Part shown: piece after piece, positions 25,598 through 34,039 of the stretch
How positions within the stretch are numbered: the stretch's first letter is position 1
Layout: each line of letters starts with the position of its first letter
Source of the DNA: DASYKT01 sp963718105
Lineage (GTDB): Bacteria; Acidobacteriota; Blastocatellia; Pyrinomonadales; Pyrinomonadaceae
DNA length: 64,000 nt
Direction: 5' to 3'
Assembly: GCA_963718105.1 (NCBI GenBank)
Contig: OY970352.1
Location: forward strand, 4,030,001 to 4,094,000
Notes under the pieces: generated by a model
The model's input: the letters and a program-made list of their open reading frames with translations, nothing else
Databases searched by the model: none
What the model was told of the DNA's origin: nothing
Translations under genes and position numbers: made by a program

Positions 25598-26932
25598 ATG
25601 AAAAAAATTCTTTTACCCGTTCTTTTCTTGTTATTGTCAGCCGTCGTGATGACGGCGCAGACCGCCGATCAATACTTCAAAACCGGCCTCGGTCACTATG
25701 ACAAAAAGTCATACGATGAGGCGATAACTAATTTTTCGGCGGCCATAAATCTTAGTCCTGCTTTCACGAATGCCTGGTATAACCGCGGTCAATCGTATTT
25801 CTACAAGGGAAATTACGATGCCGCCATAACCGACTATACTCAGGCGCTCAAACTAAAACCTGATTTTGTCGATTGTTATTTCCAACGCGGCCTGGCCTAT
25901 TCAAGAAAGAAAAATCATGATGCCTCGATCGCCGATTATAGCCAGGCGCTCAAGCTCGCGCCGGCCGATGCGCAGCTCTACCATAACCGCGGATTGGTCT
26001 ATTACGATAAGGCCATGTACGACCAGGCGCTGGCCGACTATAACGAAGCTGTCCGGCTGGACCCGAAATACGTGAAAGCTTTCTTAAACCGCGGCAATGT
26101 GCATTTCAAGCGAAAGAATTACGATCTGGCGATCGCCGATTATACTCAGGCCGGCAAACTTGACCCGAATCTGATCGAGGCGCGCTATAACCTCGGGCAG
26201 GCAAATTATTTCAGCCAGAACTACGACGCTGCCATCCTGCACTATACTGAAGTACTCAAAATGGCCCCGAACCGGCATGATGCCTACATGCAGCGCGGAT
26301 TGTCTTATCAGAAAAAACGTGAATACGATCTGGCCATCGCAGACTATACTGCAGGGTTAAAGCTGGCCCCGCAGAACACCGACTTGCTGCACAATCGCGG
26401 CAACACTTATTCCGATAAAGGGCTGTGGGACCTGGCGATCGCCGATCTCAGCGAAGCGCTAAAACTAAAACCGGAGGCAGCCAAAACTCTGCTGGCGCGG
26501 GGCAATGTAAATTACAAGCGCAAAAGTTACGATCTGGCCATCGCCGATTACAGCCAGGCGCTAAAACTCGATCCCGGCTATCACGACGCATGGGACAATC
26601 GCGGCCTGACCTACAACGCCAAGGGGCAATATGACCTGGCCATCGCCGATTTTACCCAGGCGATCAAGCTGATGCCGAAAAACCACAAGGGTTATAAAGA
26701 CCGCAGCATCGCTTATTACAATCAGAAGAATTACGATCTTTCCCTGGCGGACTTAAGTGAGTGCATCAGGCTTGACCCTAAAACGGCGCATAATTATGCG
26801 ATGCGGGCCGAGGTGTACGAAAAGAAAGCTCAAAAAGACCTGGCCATCGCCGATTACAAGACGGCCCAAAAACTGGACCCGAACAATGTTTTTGCTAAAA
26901 CCGGCCTGATAAGATTGGGAGCGACCCCATAG
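25598..26932 (+). CDS. Secreted TPR-repeat protein
   Basis: The 444-residue protein has a signal peptide (MKKILLPVLFLLLSAVVMTAQ split here as MKKILLPVLF and LLSAVVMTAQ) and roughly twelve tandem tetratricopeptide repeats of 34 residues, such as YDAAITDYTQALKLKPD and YDLAIADYTQAGKLDPN. TPRs mediate protein-protein contacts in envelope complexes. The repeats are very similar to one another (YDLAIADYxQAxKL), which points to recent internal duplication. It lies between two paralogous M16 peptidases in the same direction and may be a partner of them. Ribosome site AAGAGG lies 13 nt before the ATG. Confidence 0.85.
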   Translation: MKKILLPVLFLLLSAVVMTAQTADQYFKTGLGHYDKKSYDEAITNFSAAINLSPAFTNAWYNRGQSYFYKGNYDAAITDYTQALKLKPDFVDCYFQRGLAYSRKKNHDASIADYSQALKLAPADAQLYHNRGLVYYDKAMYDQALADYNEAVRLDPKYVKAFLNRGNVHFKRKNYDLAIADYTQAGKLDPNLIEARYNLGQANYFSQNYDAAILHYTEVLKMAPNRHDAYMQRGLSYQKKREYDLAIADYTAGLKLAPQNTDLLHNRGNTYSDKGLWDLAIADLSEALKLKPEAAKTLLARGNVNYKRKSYDLAIADYSQALKLDPGYHDAWDNRGLTYNAKGQYDLAIADFTQAIKLMPKNHKGYKDRSIAYYNQKNYDLSLADLSECIRLDPKTAHNYAMRAEVYEKKAQKDLAIADYKTAQKLDPNNVFAKTGLIRLGATP

Positions 26933-26955
26933 AACTCATCTAAACTCAACTATTT

Positions 26956-26990
26956 AAGGGACATGCGCCATCAGGCCGGTCCCTTTTTGT
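26956..26990 (+). terminator. Likely intrinsic terminator after the TPR gene
   Basis: AAGGGAC (26956-26962) pairs with GTCCCTT (26979-26985), continuing into TTTTTGT. The loop is long. Confidence 0.55.
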
Positions 26991-27195
26991 CGCGCTCGTT
27001 AATTAAAATAAGAAAAACCGACGGACAGGTAATATCAATTGGCTGTTAGCTAATAGCTTACTCAAAAAACGTTGAAACCCAATAGATAAATATCCCGTAA
27101 AAACAATAACAACTGTAACCGGTTTTAGGACGGAAGTGTCTATTTACCCAGTACCGTTTTTATTTCAAAACAACATATTTCCATCAAGGAGCGCT

Positions 27196-29979
27196 ATGCG
27201 ATTCAAAAGAATATCGATCTGTCTGCTTTTACTTGTCTCTTTAATGACGACTGTAATAAATGCTCAGAACGGCGAAAAACTGCCGCCGATCAAAATGCAG
27301 CAATTTACGCTGCCCAATGGCCTCAAGGTCATTCTGCACCAGGACAATTCCACTCCGATCGTGGCCGTCAGCGTGTGGTATCACGTGGGATCAAAAAATG
27401 AGGATACCGGCAAAACGGGTTTCGCCCACCTCTTCGAACATATGATGTTCCAGGGGTCAAAGAATTACGAGGACAATTACTCCAAACCGCTGGACGAAGC
27501 CGGCGCCAATCTCAACGGCACGACCGATGAAGACCGTACTTATTATTACGAAGTCGTACCGTCCAACTTTTTAGAGCGCGCGCTTTACCTGGAAGCCGAC
27601 CGCATGGGCGGCCTGCTTGACGCGATGTCGCAGGAAAAGCTCGACAACCAGCGCGACGTGGTGAAAAACGAGCGCCGCCAGCGCATCGACAACCAGCCGT
27701 ACGGAACGGCGTCTGAAAGGATCCAGGAGATCATGTATCCGGTAGGCCACCCTTATAACTGGACGCCGATCGGCTCTATGGAAGACCTTACCGCCGCCTC
27801 GATGGATGACGTCAAGGGCTTTTTCCGTAAATACTATGTGCCGGAAAACGCGATACTGGTGCTTTCAGGCGATTTCGAGCAGAAGCAGGCCAAGGCCTGG
27901 ATAGAGAAATATTTCGGCACTATCGCCAAAGGCGCTGCGCCGATCAACCGGCCCAATCCGGCTGCCCCTAAACTCAGCGGCGAGGTCCGCAAGTCGTACG
28001 AAGACACCGTTCCGCTTCCGCGCCTTTATATGGTCTGGCATTCGGTTCCGCTTTTTGCGCCCGACGAAGCCGCCCTGGATATGCTAGGCTCGGTTCTCGC
28101 GCAGGGAAGAGGCTCGCGCATTCTGAGCAACATCGTGTTTCAGAAAGAGCTGGCGCAAACGGCATTTGCCGGCAATAACACCAGCGAGATCGCCGGTGTC
28201 TTTCAGGTCACCGCCACCGCGGCGCGCGGAAAATCTCTCGACGACATCGAGAAAGAGATCAATGTCGAGATCGAGCGCATCAAAAAAGACCCGCCGACCG
28301 CCGAAGAAATGGCGCGCGCGCTCAACAGTGTCGAATCACAATCGATTTACGGCCTGCAGAACTCGCTCGGGTTGAACGGGCGGATCAGTTCTTATGTGGG
28401 CTACAAAGGCCAGGCGGATTATTTCCAGCCCGACCTTGACCGCTACCGCAAGGTTACGGCCGCCGATGTTCAGCGCGCCGCCAACACTTATCTGGGAAAC
28501 AACCGCCTGGTGATGAGTTTTCTCCCCGGCAAAAGCGCGCCGAAAATGAATCCGGACGCCAACAAGCCTTCCTCCACCGCCGAGAAGAAAAAAGACACCG
28601 CCAAATTGGCGGAACAGGCCGCTAAGCTGCCAAAGCCGGGCCCGAATCCGAAATTTGCCCTGCCGCCGGTTCAAAAGACCAGGCTTTCTAATGGTTTAAA
28701 TGTCTGGATCGTTCAGCGGCACAATCTGCCGATAGTTTCCATGAACCTGGTCTTTAGGTCCGGCGGTACGCTTGATCCGGAAGATCGCTCCGGGGCTGCT
28801 TCGCTTACCGCTAATATGCTCAATCAGGGAAGCAAGACCCGTTCGGCCAATGACATCGCCAATCAACTGCAATCGATCGGCGCGTCTGTATTCCCCGGGT
28901 CCGGTTGGGATTCAAACACCGTATCAATGCAGACCCTTACTAAAAATCTGGATCCTGCCTTAGATATTTATTCGGACGTCGTAATGAACCCGGCCTTCCC
29001 GGCCACGGAACTCGAAAGCCTTCGTCGCCGCGCGCTGGGAGCGCTCTTCCAGCGTAAATCAAACCCGGCAGCGGTTTCCGATGTCGTCTACAACAAGGTG
29101 CTCTACGGGAATCAGCCTTACGGCCGCCAGCTTACCGGCGACGAAAAGAGCATTAAAGCGATGACCCGTGACGACCTGGTGAAATTCTATGACGCCAACT
29201 ATCGTCCGAATAATGCGACCCTCATTGTCGTCGGCGACGTAGACAGCAAAACCCTGATGCCGAAACTCGAAAAAACATTCGGCGGCTGGAAATCGGGTGA
29301 TGTGACGATGATGAATGCGCCGGAGGCGGAAATGATGGGTAAACCGGGTATCTACCTGGTCGATAAACCGAACGCGGCACAGTCGTCCGTTTCCATCGGG
29401 CAGGTCGGCGTCGACCGCAGCAATCCGGACTACTATGCGCTGCAGGTGATGAATTCCATTCTTGGCGGCGGCGGTTCGGCCCGTTTATTTAACAACCTGC
29501 GCGAAGACAAAGGCTACACCTATGGCGCCTACAGCCGCTTTCAGTACCGGCGCGGCGCGGGGCCGTTCTCCGCTTCCGCCGAAGTGCAAACGGCCGTCAC
29601 CAAGGAATCCGTGGTCGAGTTCATGAAAGAACTCAACGGCATCCGCGGTACGATCCCGGTCAGCGCCTCCGAACTGGAACAGAACAAGCAGGGAATAATC
29701 CGCCGTTATCCGTCCGGCTTTGAAACTATCGGACAGATCTCCAGCCAGCTTTCAAACCTGGTGGTTTATGGCCTGCCCGACACTTACTTTAACGATTTCA
29801 TCCAGAAGATAAACGCCGTTACTGTGGACGACATTAATCGCGTGGCGAATAAATATCTCGACCCGTCTAAGATGTCGATCGTTATCGTCGGTGACCGGAA
29901 GGTGATCGAGGATAAACTTAAAACACTCGGCTATTCCATTACCATAATGGATGCCGACGGAAACCCCATCGCGGAATAA
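27196..29979 (+). CDS. M16-family metallopeptidase, two-domain (second paralogue)
   Basis: This 927-residue protein repeats the layout of the first M16 gene: signal peptide (MRFKRISICLLLLVSLMTT), HxxEH motif at the same place (H78, E81, H82 in HLFEHMMFQ), and an inactive second M16 unit. I place the start at the ATG at 27196, ten bp behind AAGGAG, since the longer frame from 27136 has no ribosome site and spoils the signal peptide. Even at DNA level long stretches agree with 22506-25292 (for example around 25054 and 29748), so the pair arose by duplication. Terminator at 30001. Confidence 0.92.
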   Translation: MRFKRISICLLLLVSLMTTVINAQNGEKLPPIKMQQFTLPNGLKVILHQDNSTPIVAVSVWYHVGSKNEDTGKTGFAHLFEHMMFQGSKNYEDNYSKPLDEAGANLNGTTDEDRTYYYEVVPSNFLERALYLEADRMGGLLDAMSQEKLDNQRDVVKNERRQRIDNQPYGTASERIQEIMYPVGHPYNWTPIGSMEDLTAASMDDVKGFFRKYYVPENAILVLSGDFEQKQAKAWIEKYFGTIAKGAAPINRPNPAAPKLSGEVRKSYEDTVPLPRLYMVWHSVPLFAPDEAALDMLGSVLAQGRGSRILSNIVFQKELAQTAFAGNNTSEIAGVFQVTATAARGKSLDDIEKEINVEIERIKKDPPTAEEMARALNSVESQSIYGLQNSLGLNGRISSYVGYKGQADYFQPDLDRYRKVTAADVQRAANTYLGNNRLVMSFLPGKSAPKMNPDANKPSSTAEKKKDTAKLAEQAAKLPKPGPNPKFALPPVQKTRLSNGLNVWIVQRHNLPIVSMNLVFRSGGTLDPEDRSGAASLTANMLNQGSKTRSANDIANQLQSIGASVFPGSGWDSNTVSMQTLTKNLDPALDIYSDVVMNPAFPATELESLRRRALGALFQRKSNPAAVSDVVYNKVLYGNQPYGRQLTGDEKSIKAMTRDDLVKFYDANYRPNNATLIVVGDVDSKTLMPKLEKTFGGWKSGDVTMMNAPEAEMMGKPGIYLVDKPNAAQSSVSIGQVGVDRSNPDYYALQVMNSILGGGGSARLFNNLREDKGYTYGAYSRFQYRRGAGPFSASAEVQTAVTKESVVEFMKELNGIRGTIPVSASELEQNKQGIIRRYPSGFETIGQISSQLSNLVVYGLPDTYFNDFIQKINAVTVDDINRVANKYLDPSKMSIVIVGDRKVIEDKLKTLGYSITIMDADGNPIAE

Positions 29980-30000
29980 TTTTCGCAGGTAGTTTCGAAC

Positions 30001-30040
30001 AAAAAAGCGGAGAAATGATCTCCGCTTTTTTTATTTTTTT
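30001..30040. terminator. Strong bidirectional intrinsic terminator
   Basis: Six A residues, then GCGGAGA (30007-30013), loop AATGA, TCTCCGC (30019-30025) and an uninterrupted T-rich run to 30040. Confidence 0.9.
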
Positions 30041-30050
30041 ACAATGAGAT

Positions 30051-30175
30051 CAGTACCGGGAACGCAGTGACCGGCTTCGAGCGCAGCGAGTGTTTCTTAC
30101 CCTCATTGATCAAAATCAGCAGATCGTCGCTTATTCGCTTACTCTCATGAGCCGGTCACTGCGTTCCCGGTACTG
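30051..30175. repeat. CAGTACCGGGAACG palindrome, copy 1
   Basis: CAGTACCGGGAACGCAGTGA (30051-30070, arm to 30076) pairs with the arm at 30150-30175 ending GTTCCCGGTACTG, 26 bp nearly perfect. A second copy is at 51810-51915, with GAAAGT for GCAGT. It follows the terminator of the M16 gene; the remaining gap to the small Cys-rich genes shows no clear promoter. Confidence 0.8.
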
Positions 30176-30293
30176 ACTCCGTTTCCTCTTCCGCGGCCAG
30201 GACGTTAAAACTATCCTATCTCTCAGCATCTTTTTTTTACTAAGATCGCGAATACCGTAGTGCATCTGCCACAAAAATTAAAGGAGTAAACAA

Positions 30294-30539
30294 ATGTTCA
30301 AAAGAAAAATTATTTCCAGGCTGCTCGCGCTGAGTGTTCTGCTTTCGTGTCTGGGGTTTATCGTTACGGCCAACACCGAAAAAGCATCCGCAAACATGTG
30401 GAATTGCCAATCGTGCGAACCGCATCCGACCATTCCGGATATATATCTTACCTGTCGCTGGTTTACACCCGAAGGCAACTGCGCCACCGGGCCGCATATG
30501 CAGGAAGATTGTCTGCAAAGCTTGTCCTGCGATTTCTAA
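30294..30539 (+). CDS. Small secreted six-cysteine protein 1 of a tandem triplet
   Basis: The 81-residue product has a signal peptide (MFKRKIISRLLALSVLLSCL...) and a mature part of about 48 residues with six cysteines: C-x2-C-x12-C-x8-C-x9-C-x5-C. The third cysteine is followed by R-W. Two paralogues in line behind it have the same signal peptide and the same six-cysteine frame, so this is a small gene family in tandem. I do not recognise it. The spacing is of disulfide-stabilised secreted miniproteins. Ribosome site AAAGGAG lies 7 nt before the ATG. Confidence 0.7.
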   Translation: MFKRKIISRLLALSVLLSCLGFIVTANTEKASANMWNCQSCEPHPTIPDIYLTCRWFTPEGNCATGPHMQEDCLQSLSCDF

Positions 30540-30612
30540 GACAAGCTGATCTTTTTACGCGTCGCAGGAAAACTGCAGTTTTAACTGCAAATCAAATAAG
30601 GAGTAAATGTAT

Positions 30613-30882
30613 ATGTTAAAAAGAAAAATTCTTGTGAAGTTTGCCGCGTTAAGCATCATGCTTTCATGTCTGGGGTTTGCTTTGGCGGCCAGCCCCGAAA
30701 AGGTATCAGCCGTGCAATATTGCGAGAGATGCTACGACGTCGGCGGCCAGGTAAAATTTTGCACCTGGACCGCGCCGCCGCTGACATTTTGCCCGCCGCA
30801 TAGCAACCCGGAGGCCCCGCCGCCGCCCAACGCGTCTTGCGGTTTCGTGGAACAGTGTCCCGTGTACTGGCCCGGTCATTAA
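30613..30882 (+). CDS. Small secreted six-cysteine protein 2 of a tandem triplet
   Basis: The 89-residue product (from ATG 30613, MLKRKILVKFAALSIMLSC) has the same signal peptide as its two neighbours and six cysteines in the mature part: C-x2-C-x9-C-x9-C-x15-C-x5-C, with C-T-W at the third cysteine. A Pro-rich stretch (PEAPPPPNAS) fills the long loop. An ATG six bases upstream (30607) is too near the ribosome site AAGGAG and is not what the paralogues use. Same transcript probably serves all three; function unknown. Confidence 0.7.
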   Translation: MLKRKILVKFAALSIMLSCLGFALAASPEKVSAVQYCERCYDVGGQVKFCTWTAPPLTFCPPHSNPEAPPPPNASCGFVEQCPVYWPGH

Positions 30883-30908
30883 AACATCATAAAAAGGAGT
30901 AAAACAAA

Positions 30909-31151
30909 ATGTTAACAAGAAAGATCATTACCAAATTAGCCGCGTTAAGCATCATGCTTTTCAGTCTCGGATTCGTCGTCACGGCCGGCGCCGCAAAAGC
31001 GCCGCCCACAGAATGCCGTGCCTGTGTAAAGCTCCCGAACAAGGATATATGGTTTTACTGTCAGTGGACGCAGGCACATATAGCCTGTCCTACGGTTCCG
31101 CCACCGGACGCGATTTGCATTCAAACGGACCCTTACTGCGAACCCATTTAA
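30909..31151 (+). CDS. Small secreted six-cysteine protein 3 of a tandem triplet
   Basis: The 80-residue product (MLTRKIITKLAALSIMLFSL...) has the common signal peptide and the mature pattern C-x2-C-x11-C-x8-C-x9-C-x6-C, with C-Q-W at the third cysteine. It follows the second member by 26 bp with the ribosome site AAAAGGAGT. Compared with the others it has lost one signal-peptide cysteine (SLGF in place of SCLGF), so that cysteine is not part of the conserved six. The ends of the mature chains vary strongly. Function unknown. Confidence 0.7.
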   Translation: MLTRKIITKLAALSIMLFSLGFVVTAGAAKAPPTECRACVKLPNKDIWFYCQWTQAHIACPTVPPPDAICIQTDPYCEPI

Positions 31152-31174
31152 CATCAGATCCATGAGCTAAAAGT

Positions 31175-31206
31175 AAATGAGGGCCGGTCAAAAGCCGCTC
31201 TCATTT
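31175..31206 (+). terminator. Probable hairpin terminator after the Cys-rich triplet
   Basis: AAATGAG (31175-31181) pairs with CTCATTT (31200-31206), and GGCCGG/GCCGC can extend the stem inward. The T-tract is poor, so its strength is uncertain. Confidence 0.5.
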
Positions 31207-31396
31207 GCATTTGCCACGATCTTAAAACAACCCGCCTGTTTTCCTTAACCCTTGATCTGTCAATACGTTGCCAGCGGCCAGGGCCGCAGGTTTTACGTCT
31301 GACGTTAAATTTATTCTATAACTAAAGAGCCACTTATCTTATAATCAAACCGACCCGTACGCCTGAAGTAAAAATTGATCTAAAGGAAGTTATTAA

Positions 31397-32005
31397 ATGA
31401 AGTTCGTATTTATGTTTTTGCTCGCGATATTGAACGTCTCGTTCGCTTTTGCGCAGGATGACTATCACAAGGTCGAAGGCGGCGTAAATTTTTCACATCA
31501 GAGGATCAGCGATACCGGCGGCTTTGACGACAGCGTGGCCTTGAACGGTTTTGACGTTTCGTTGACGAAAAACATTAACCGCCTGGTCGGGGTAAAAGGC
31601 GCCTTTTCCGGCGGCTTTAAAAAAGACGATTTTTCTATCCCGGGATTTGCTCCGAATACGACCTTAAATTTCTCGTTCAAAACTTCGGTCTACACCTACA
31701 TGGCCGGGATCCAGGTCAAAGACAACACAAAAGAGAAAAGATTCAAACCCTTTTTCCATGCGCTTGCGGGCGGCGCAACTTTCAGGCAGACACTGAGCGG
31801 CGATTGTCCGAGCGATGTTCAGGCCGCCTGCAGCGATTTTAGTTTTTCTTCGACGGGGTTTTCCGCGTTGGTCGGCGCCGGGCTCGATGTCAGGGCGACC
31901 AAGCGATTGTCGGTCCGCGTCGTCCAGGCCGACTACAACCCGATCTTTGTTAATGACGGGACCTTAGGTAATTTTCGCATCGGCGTAGGTTTGGTTTTTC
32001 ACTAA
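31397..32005 (+). CDS. Outer-membrane beta-barrel protein
   Basis: The 202-residue protein starts with a signal peptide (MKFVFMFLLAILNVSFAFAQ) and continues with alternating hydrophobic strands such as VALNGFDVSLTKNI, GVKGAFSGGF, TSVYTYMAGIQV and the final FRIGVGLVFH, ending in an aromatic/His position as outer-membrane barrels do. This is the OmpA-like/outer-membrane beta-barrel domain size (eight strands). Two cysteines in the extracellular loop (SGDCPSDVQAACSD) could form a disulfide. The gene is alone, with AAGGAAG as ribosome site; palindromic repeat 9 bp behind its stop. Confidence 0.7.
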   Translation: MKFVFMFLLAILNVSFAFAQDDYHKVEGGVNFSHQRISDTGGFDDSVALNGFDVSLTKNINRLVGVKGAFSGGFKKDDFSIPGFAPNTTLNFSFKTSVYTYMAGIQVKDNTKEKRFKPFFHALAGGATFRQTLSGDCPSDVQAACSDFSFSSTGFSALVGAGLDVRATKRLSVRVVQADYNPIFVNDGTLGNFRIGVGLVFH

Positions 32006-32013
32006 GCGGATTA

Positions 32014-32131
32014 GTCGGAGCGCGGACGGCTCGTCCGCAAGATCACGAAGTGCTCTGAATGTTTTATTATTGTCACTTAATACTTTATGAACGCTGACGC
32101 GTTCATTGCGGACAAGCCGTCCGCGCTCCCG
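32014..32131. repeat. GGAGCGCGGACG palindrome, copy 2
   Basis: Left arm 32014-32038 (GTCGGAGCGCGGACGGCTCG...), right arm 32108-32131 (...AAGCCGTCCGCGCTCCCG). It fills the gap between the barrel gene and the AraC gene, so the AraC start cannot lie inside it. Confidence 0.8.
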
Positions 32132-32140
32132 GTTAGCTTT

Positions 32141-32950
32141 ATGAATAACTCCCAGACAGGAAATTTTTCGGGACATAATAACCGGATCGGTTCGTTTGAA
32201 AATGTGACCGTCACTGAAACTGAATTCGAATACAAATTCATTGACTGGCATTATCACGACAATCCGTATTTTTCCATCACGCTCGCGGGGCATTGCCTTG
32301 AGAGCAACCGGCGGAAGACCTACCACTGCTCAGCCAATTCGATCTTGTTTCATAACGCCCACGAGCCTCATTACAATTTAAAGTCGGGCGATGTTTCTTT
32401 CGGATTTCAGGTAGAGATCAACCCCGCGTGGTACGAAAAATTCGAAGTGCGGCTAAACGATCTGCCGGCCACGGCCCAGGTCGAGCATCCCGGTATAAAA
32501 TTGCTCATCCATAATATCTACAAGGAAGCATGTCTTTTTGACGCAGTTTCTTCAAACCTCGCCATCGATGCGCTGCTGCTCGAAGCCTTTGGGACGATGC
32601 GCGGCGTTGAGGATGTCGATGCCTCGACACCACCGCAATGGGTAAAAAAAATTGATGCAATCCTTCACGAAGATCTGGCGCGGCCGCTGTCCCTGTTGGA
32701 AATATCGGCCGAGCTGGGCGTGCATTGGGCACACCTCTCGCGTGATTTTCCCAAGTACTTTCACTGCAACTTTAGCCAGTATATAAGAAAGATAAAGGTC
32801 GAAAGATCGCTGGGCCTGCTGCGAAAACGCTCGCTCTCAATGGCGGACATTGCCTGTATCTGCGGCTTCGCCGATCAAAGCCATTTCATTCGCTGCTTCA
32901 AACAATATATCGGCGTGACGCCAAAAAATTTCCGCCAGATCATTCACTAA
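32141..32950 (+). CDS. AraC-family transcriptional regulator
   Basis: The 269-residue protein has an N-terminal cupin-like sensor part (DWHYHDNPYFSITLAGHC, FHNAHEPHYNL) and a C-terminal AraC double helix-turn-helix: SLLEISAELGVHWAHLSRDF for the first and SMADIACICGFADQSHFIRCF for the second, ending GVTPKNFRQ. I start it at 32141 because the longer frame from 32087 begins inside a palindromic repeat. The sensor ligand is unknown. No obvious target gene other than itself and the barrel gene lies next to it. Confidence 0.85.
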   Translation: MNNSQTGNFSGHNNRIGSFENVTVTETEFEYKFIDWHYHDNPYFSITLAGHCLESNRRKTYHCSANSILFHNAHEPHYNLKSGDVSFGFQVEINPAWYEKFEVRLNDLPATAQVEHPGIKLLIHNIYKEACLFDAVSSNLAIDALLLEAFGTMRGVEDVDASTPPQWVKKIDAILHEDLARPLSLLEISAELGVHWAHLSRDFPKYFHCNFSQYIRKIKVERSLGLLRKRSLSMADIACICGFADQSHFIRCFKQYIGVTPKNFRQIIH

Positions 32951-32951
32951 A

Positions 32952-33065
32952 ACTGGAGCGCGGACGTCCCGTCCGCAAAGGCTGCTTCAGCAGCCTAATG
33001 TCTGTGTTAGTAGATGCGTTCGAACGCAGCGCGTTCGTGGCGGACGGGACGTCCGCGCTCCCAGT
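32952..33065. repeat. GGAGCGCGGACG palindrome, copy 3
   Basis: Left arm 32952-32976 (ACTGGAGCGCGGACGTCCCG...), right arm 33040-33065 (...GGACGTCCGCGCTCCCAGT). Nested hairpins AGGCTGCTTCAGCAGCCT and GCGTTCGAACGC fill the loop. It follows the AraC stop by 1 bp. Confidence 0.8.
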
Positions 33066-33180
33066 TTTAAATAATAGAAAGGGCAAGTTCTTGCGAACCT
33101 GCCCTTACCCCTTGTTCCCCGGCCAAAGCCGGATTTGTGTGAGCCTCCCCAGCTCGCACAAACTTTAAAAAGCTGACGCG

Positions 33181-33573
33181 TTATCTTTCCGCGTTTCTCT
33201 GCTTTTCTTCTTCTCTTTTAGCCTGGCGGATCTTGTCTAATTTTTGCCACTGATCGCCGCTTAAAACCTTTTGCAGTTTGCCGTCCATTTCGCCGCGTAT
33301 CTCTTTCACTTTCGGCTCGTCTTCCTGTTTTAAGGCCTGGAATTTTTCTCTCGTCTCGCCGAATATTTTCTGCACTTCCGAGGTCTGGCTTTCATCGAGG
33401 TCGAGTTGCCGGGCCAGTTTTTGCAGCCGCTCAGCGCGCGACAGCGGCTGGGGCGGAGTGGGGAACCACAGGTTATACGCGTTTAGCGCAAATGCTCCGG
33501 CCATTGCCCCGAGTAAAAAAATGCTCAGCGTCGCTAGTCTGATCTGCCATTTACTTTTGATCTCAGTTTCCAT
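33181..33573 (-). CDS. Spy/CpxP-like periplasmic protein, membrane-anchored
   Basis: The 130-residue protein has one N-terminal membrane segment (about residues 11-30, LATLSIFLLGAMAGAFAL) and a helical region with the LDLDESQTSEVQKIF and LSGDQWQKLDKIRQ motifs typical of the Spy-like group that includes CnrX/ZraP-type metal and stress sensors. Being the third gene of an ECF sigma operon, it probably takes part in sensing envelope stress or shields the anti-sigma factor. Its start is 4 bp downstream of the stop of the anti-sigma gene on the same strand. Confidence 0.75.
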   Translation of the reverse strand: METEIKSKWQIRLATLSIFLLGAMAGAFALNAYNLWFPTPPQPLSRAERLQKLARQLDLDESQTSEVQKIFGETREKFQALKQEDEPKVKEIRGEMDGKLQKVLSGDQWQKLDKIRQAKREEEKQRNAER

Positions 33574-33577
33574 ATCC

Positions 33578-34039
33578 CTATCTCTCGTATATTTCCTGAA
33601 AGACCTGCTCGTTCGTAATATCTTTCAAAGTATTGTCCTGTTCAAAAATAACGGCTTCGGCTGTATCGGATGTCGGAACTACATTGCCCGAAGCGTTCGG
33701 CGCGACGGCGCCGGCAAAGAACAGTACTGCCACCATCGCCACCATTATAGAAACCAGCGCGCCCGATGCCTGCCAGATTTTCCAAAGATCCAACACCGGC
33801 CGCAAGTTGCCGCGCTTTTCCTTAAGCGCCGCCGCCACCTTCGCATGAAAGAAAGGTGAAGGCTGGGAGATGCGTCCCGCTTCGAATTTCAAAATGGCTG
33901 CCGACCTTTGCGCCGCCCGAAAAGCAATTTCGCAATCGGCGCATTCGGCGCTGTGCACCTGCATCCGGGAAATTTCGCCTTCGCTAAATTCCGCCCACGG
34001 CCTGGCGTCTAAATTTTCAATGATGTGCTGTTCGTTCAT
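33578..34039 (-). CDS. Anti-sigma factor with zinc-binding HxxxCxxC domain
   Basis: The 153-residue protein has the cytoplasmic ZAS motif HSAECADC (H29, C33, C36), a linker, and one membrane segment near residues 91-113 (ALVSIMVAMVAVLFFAGAV). It should bind and hold the sigma factor encoded by the overlapping upstream gene (ATGA overlap at 34036-34039). The periplasmic part is short. The next gene downstream is a Spy-like protein 4 bp away, so sigma, anti-sigma and sensor are in one operon, a pattern known from metal and envelope stress ECF loci. Confidence 0.88.
   Translation of the reverse strand: MNEQHIIENLDARPWAEFSEGEISRMQVHSAECADCEIAFRAAQRSAAILKFEAGRISQPSPFFHAKVAAALKEKRGNLRPVLDLWKIWQASGALVSIMVAMVAVLFFAGAVAPNASGNVVPTSDTAEAVIFEQDNTLKDITNEQVFQEIYER

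Noticed and set aside
27136..27195. Start of the second M16 peptidase at 27136
   Set aside because: The extra 20 residues precede a clear signal peptide and lack a ribosome site, whereas ATG 27196 has AAGGAG and matches the paralogue.
32087..32140. Start of the AraC gene at ATG 32087
   Set aside because: This part lies in a GGAGCGCGGACG palindrome; ATG 32141 directly behind it gives the usual protein.
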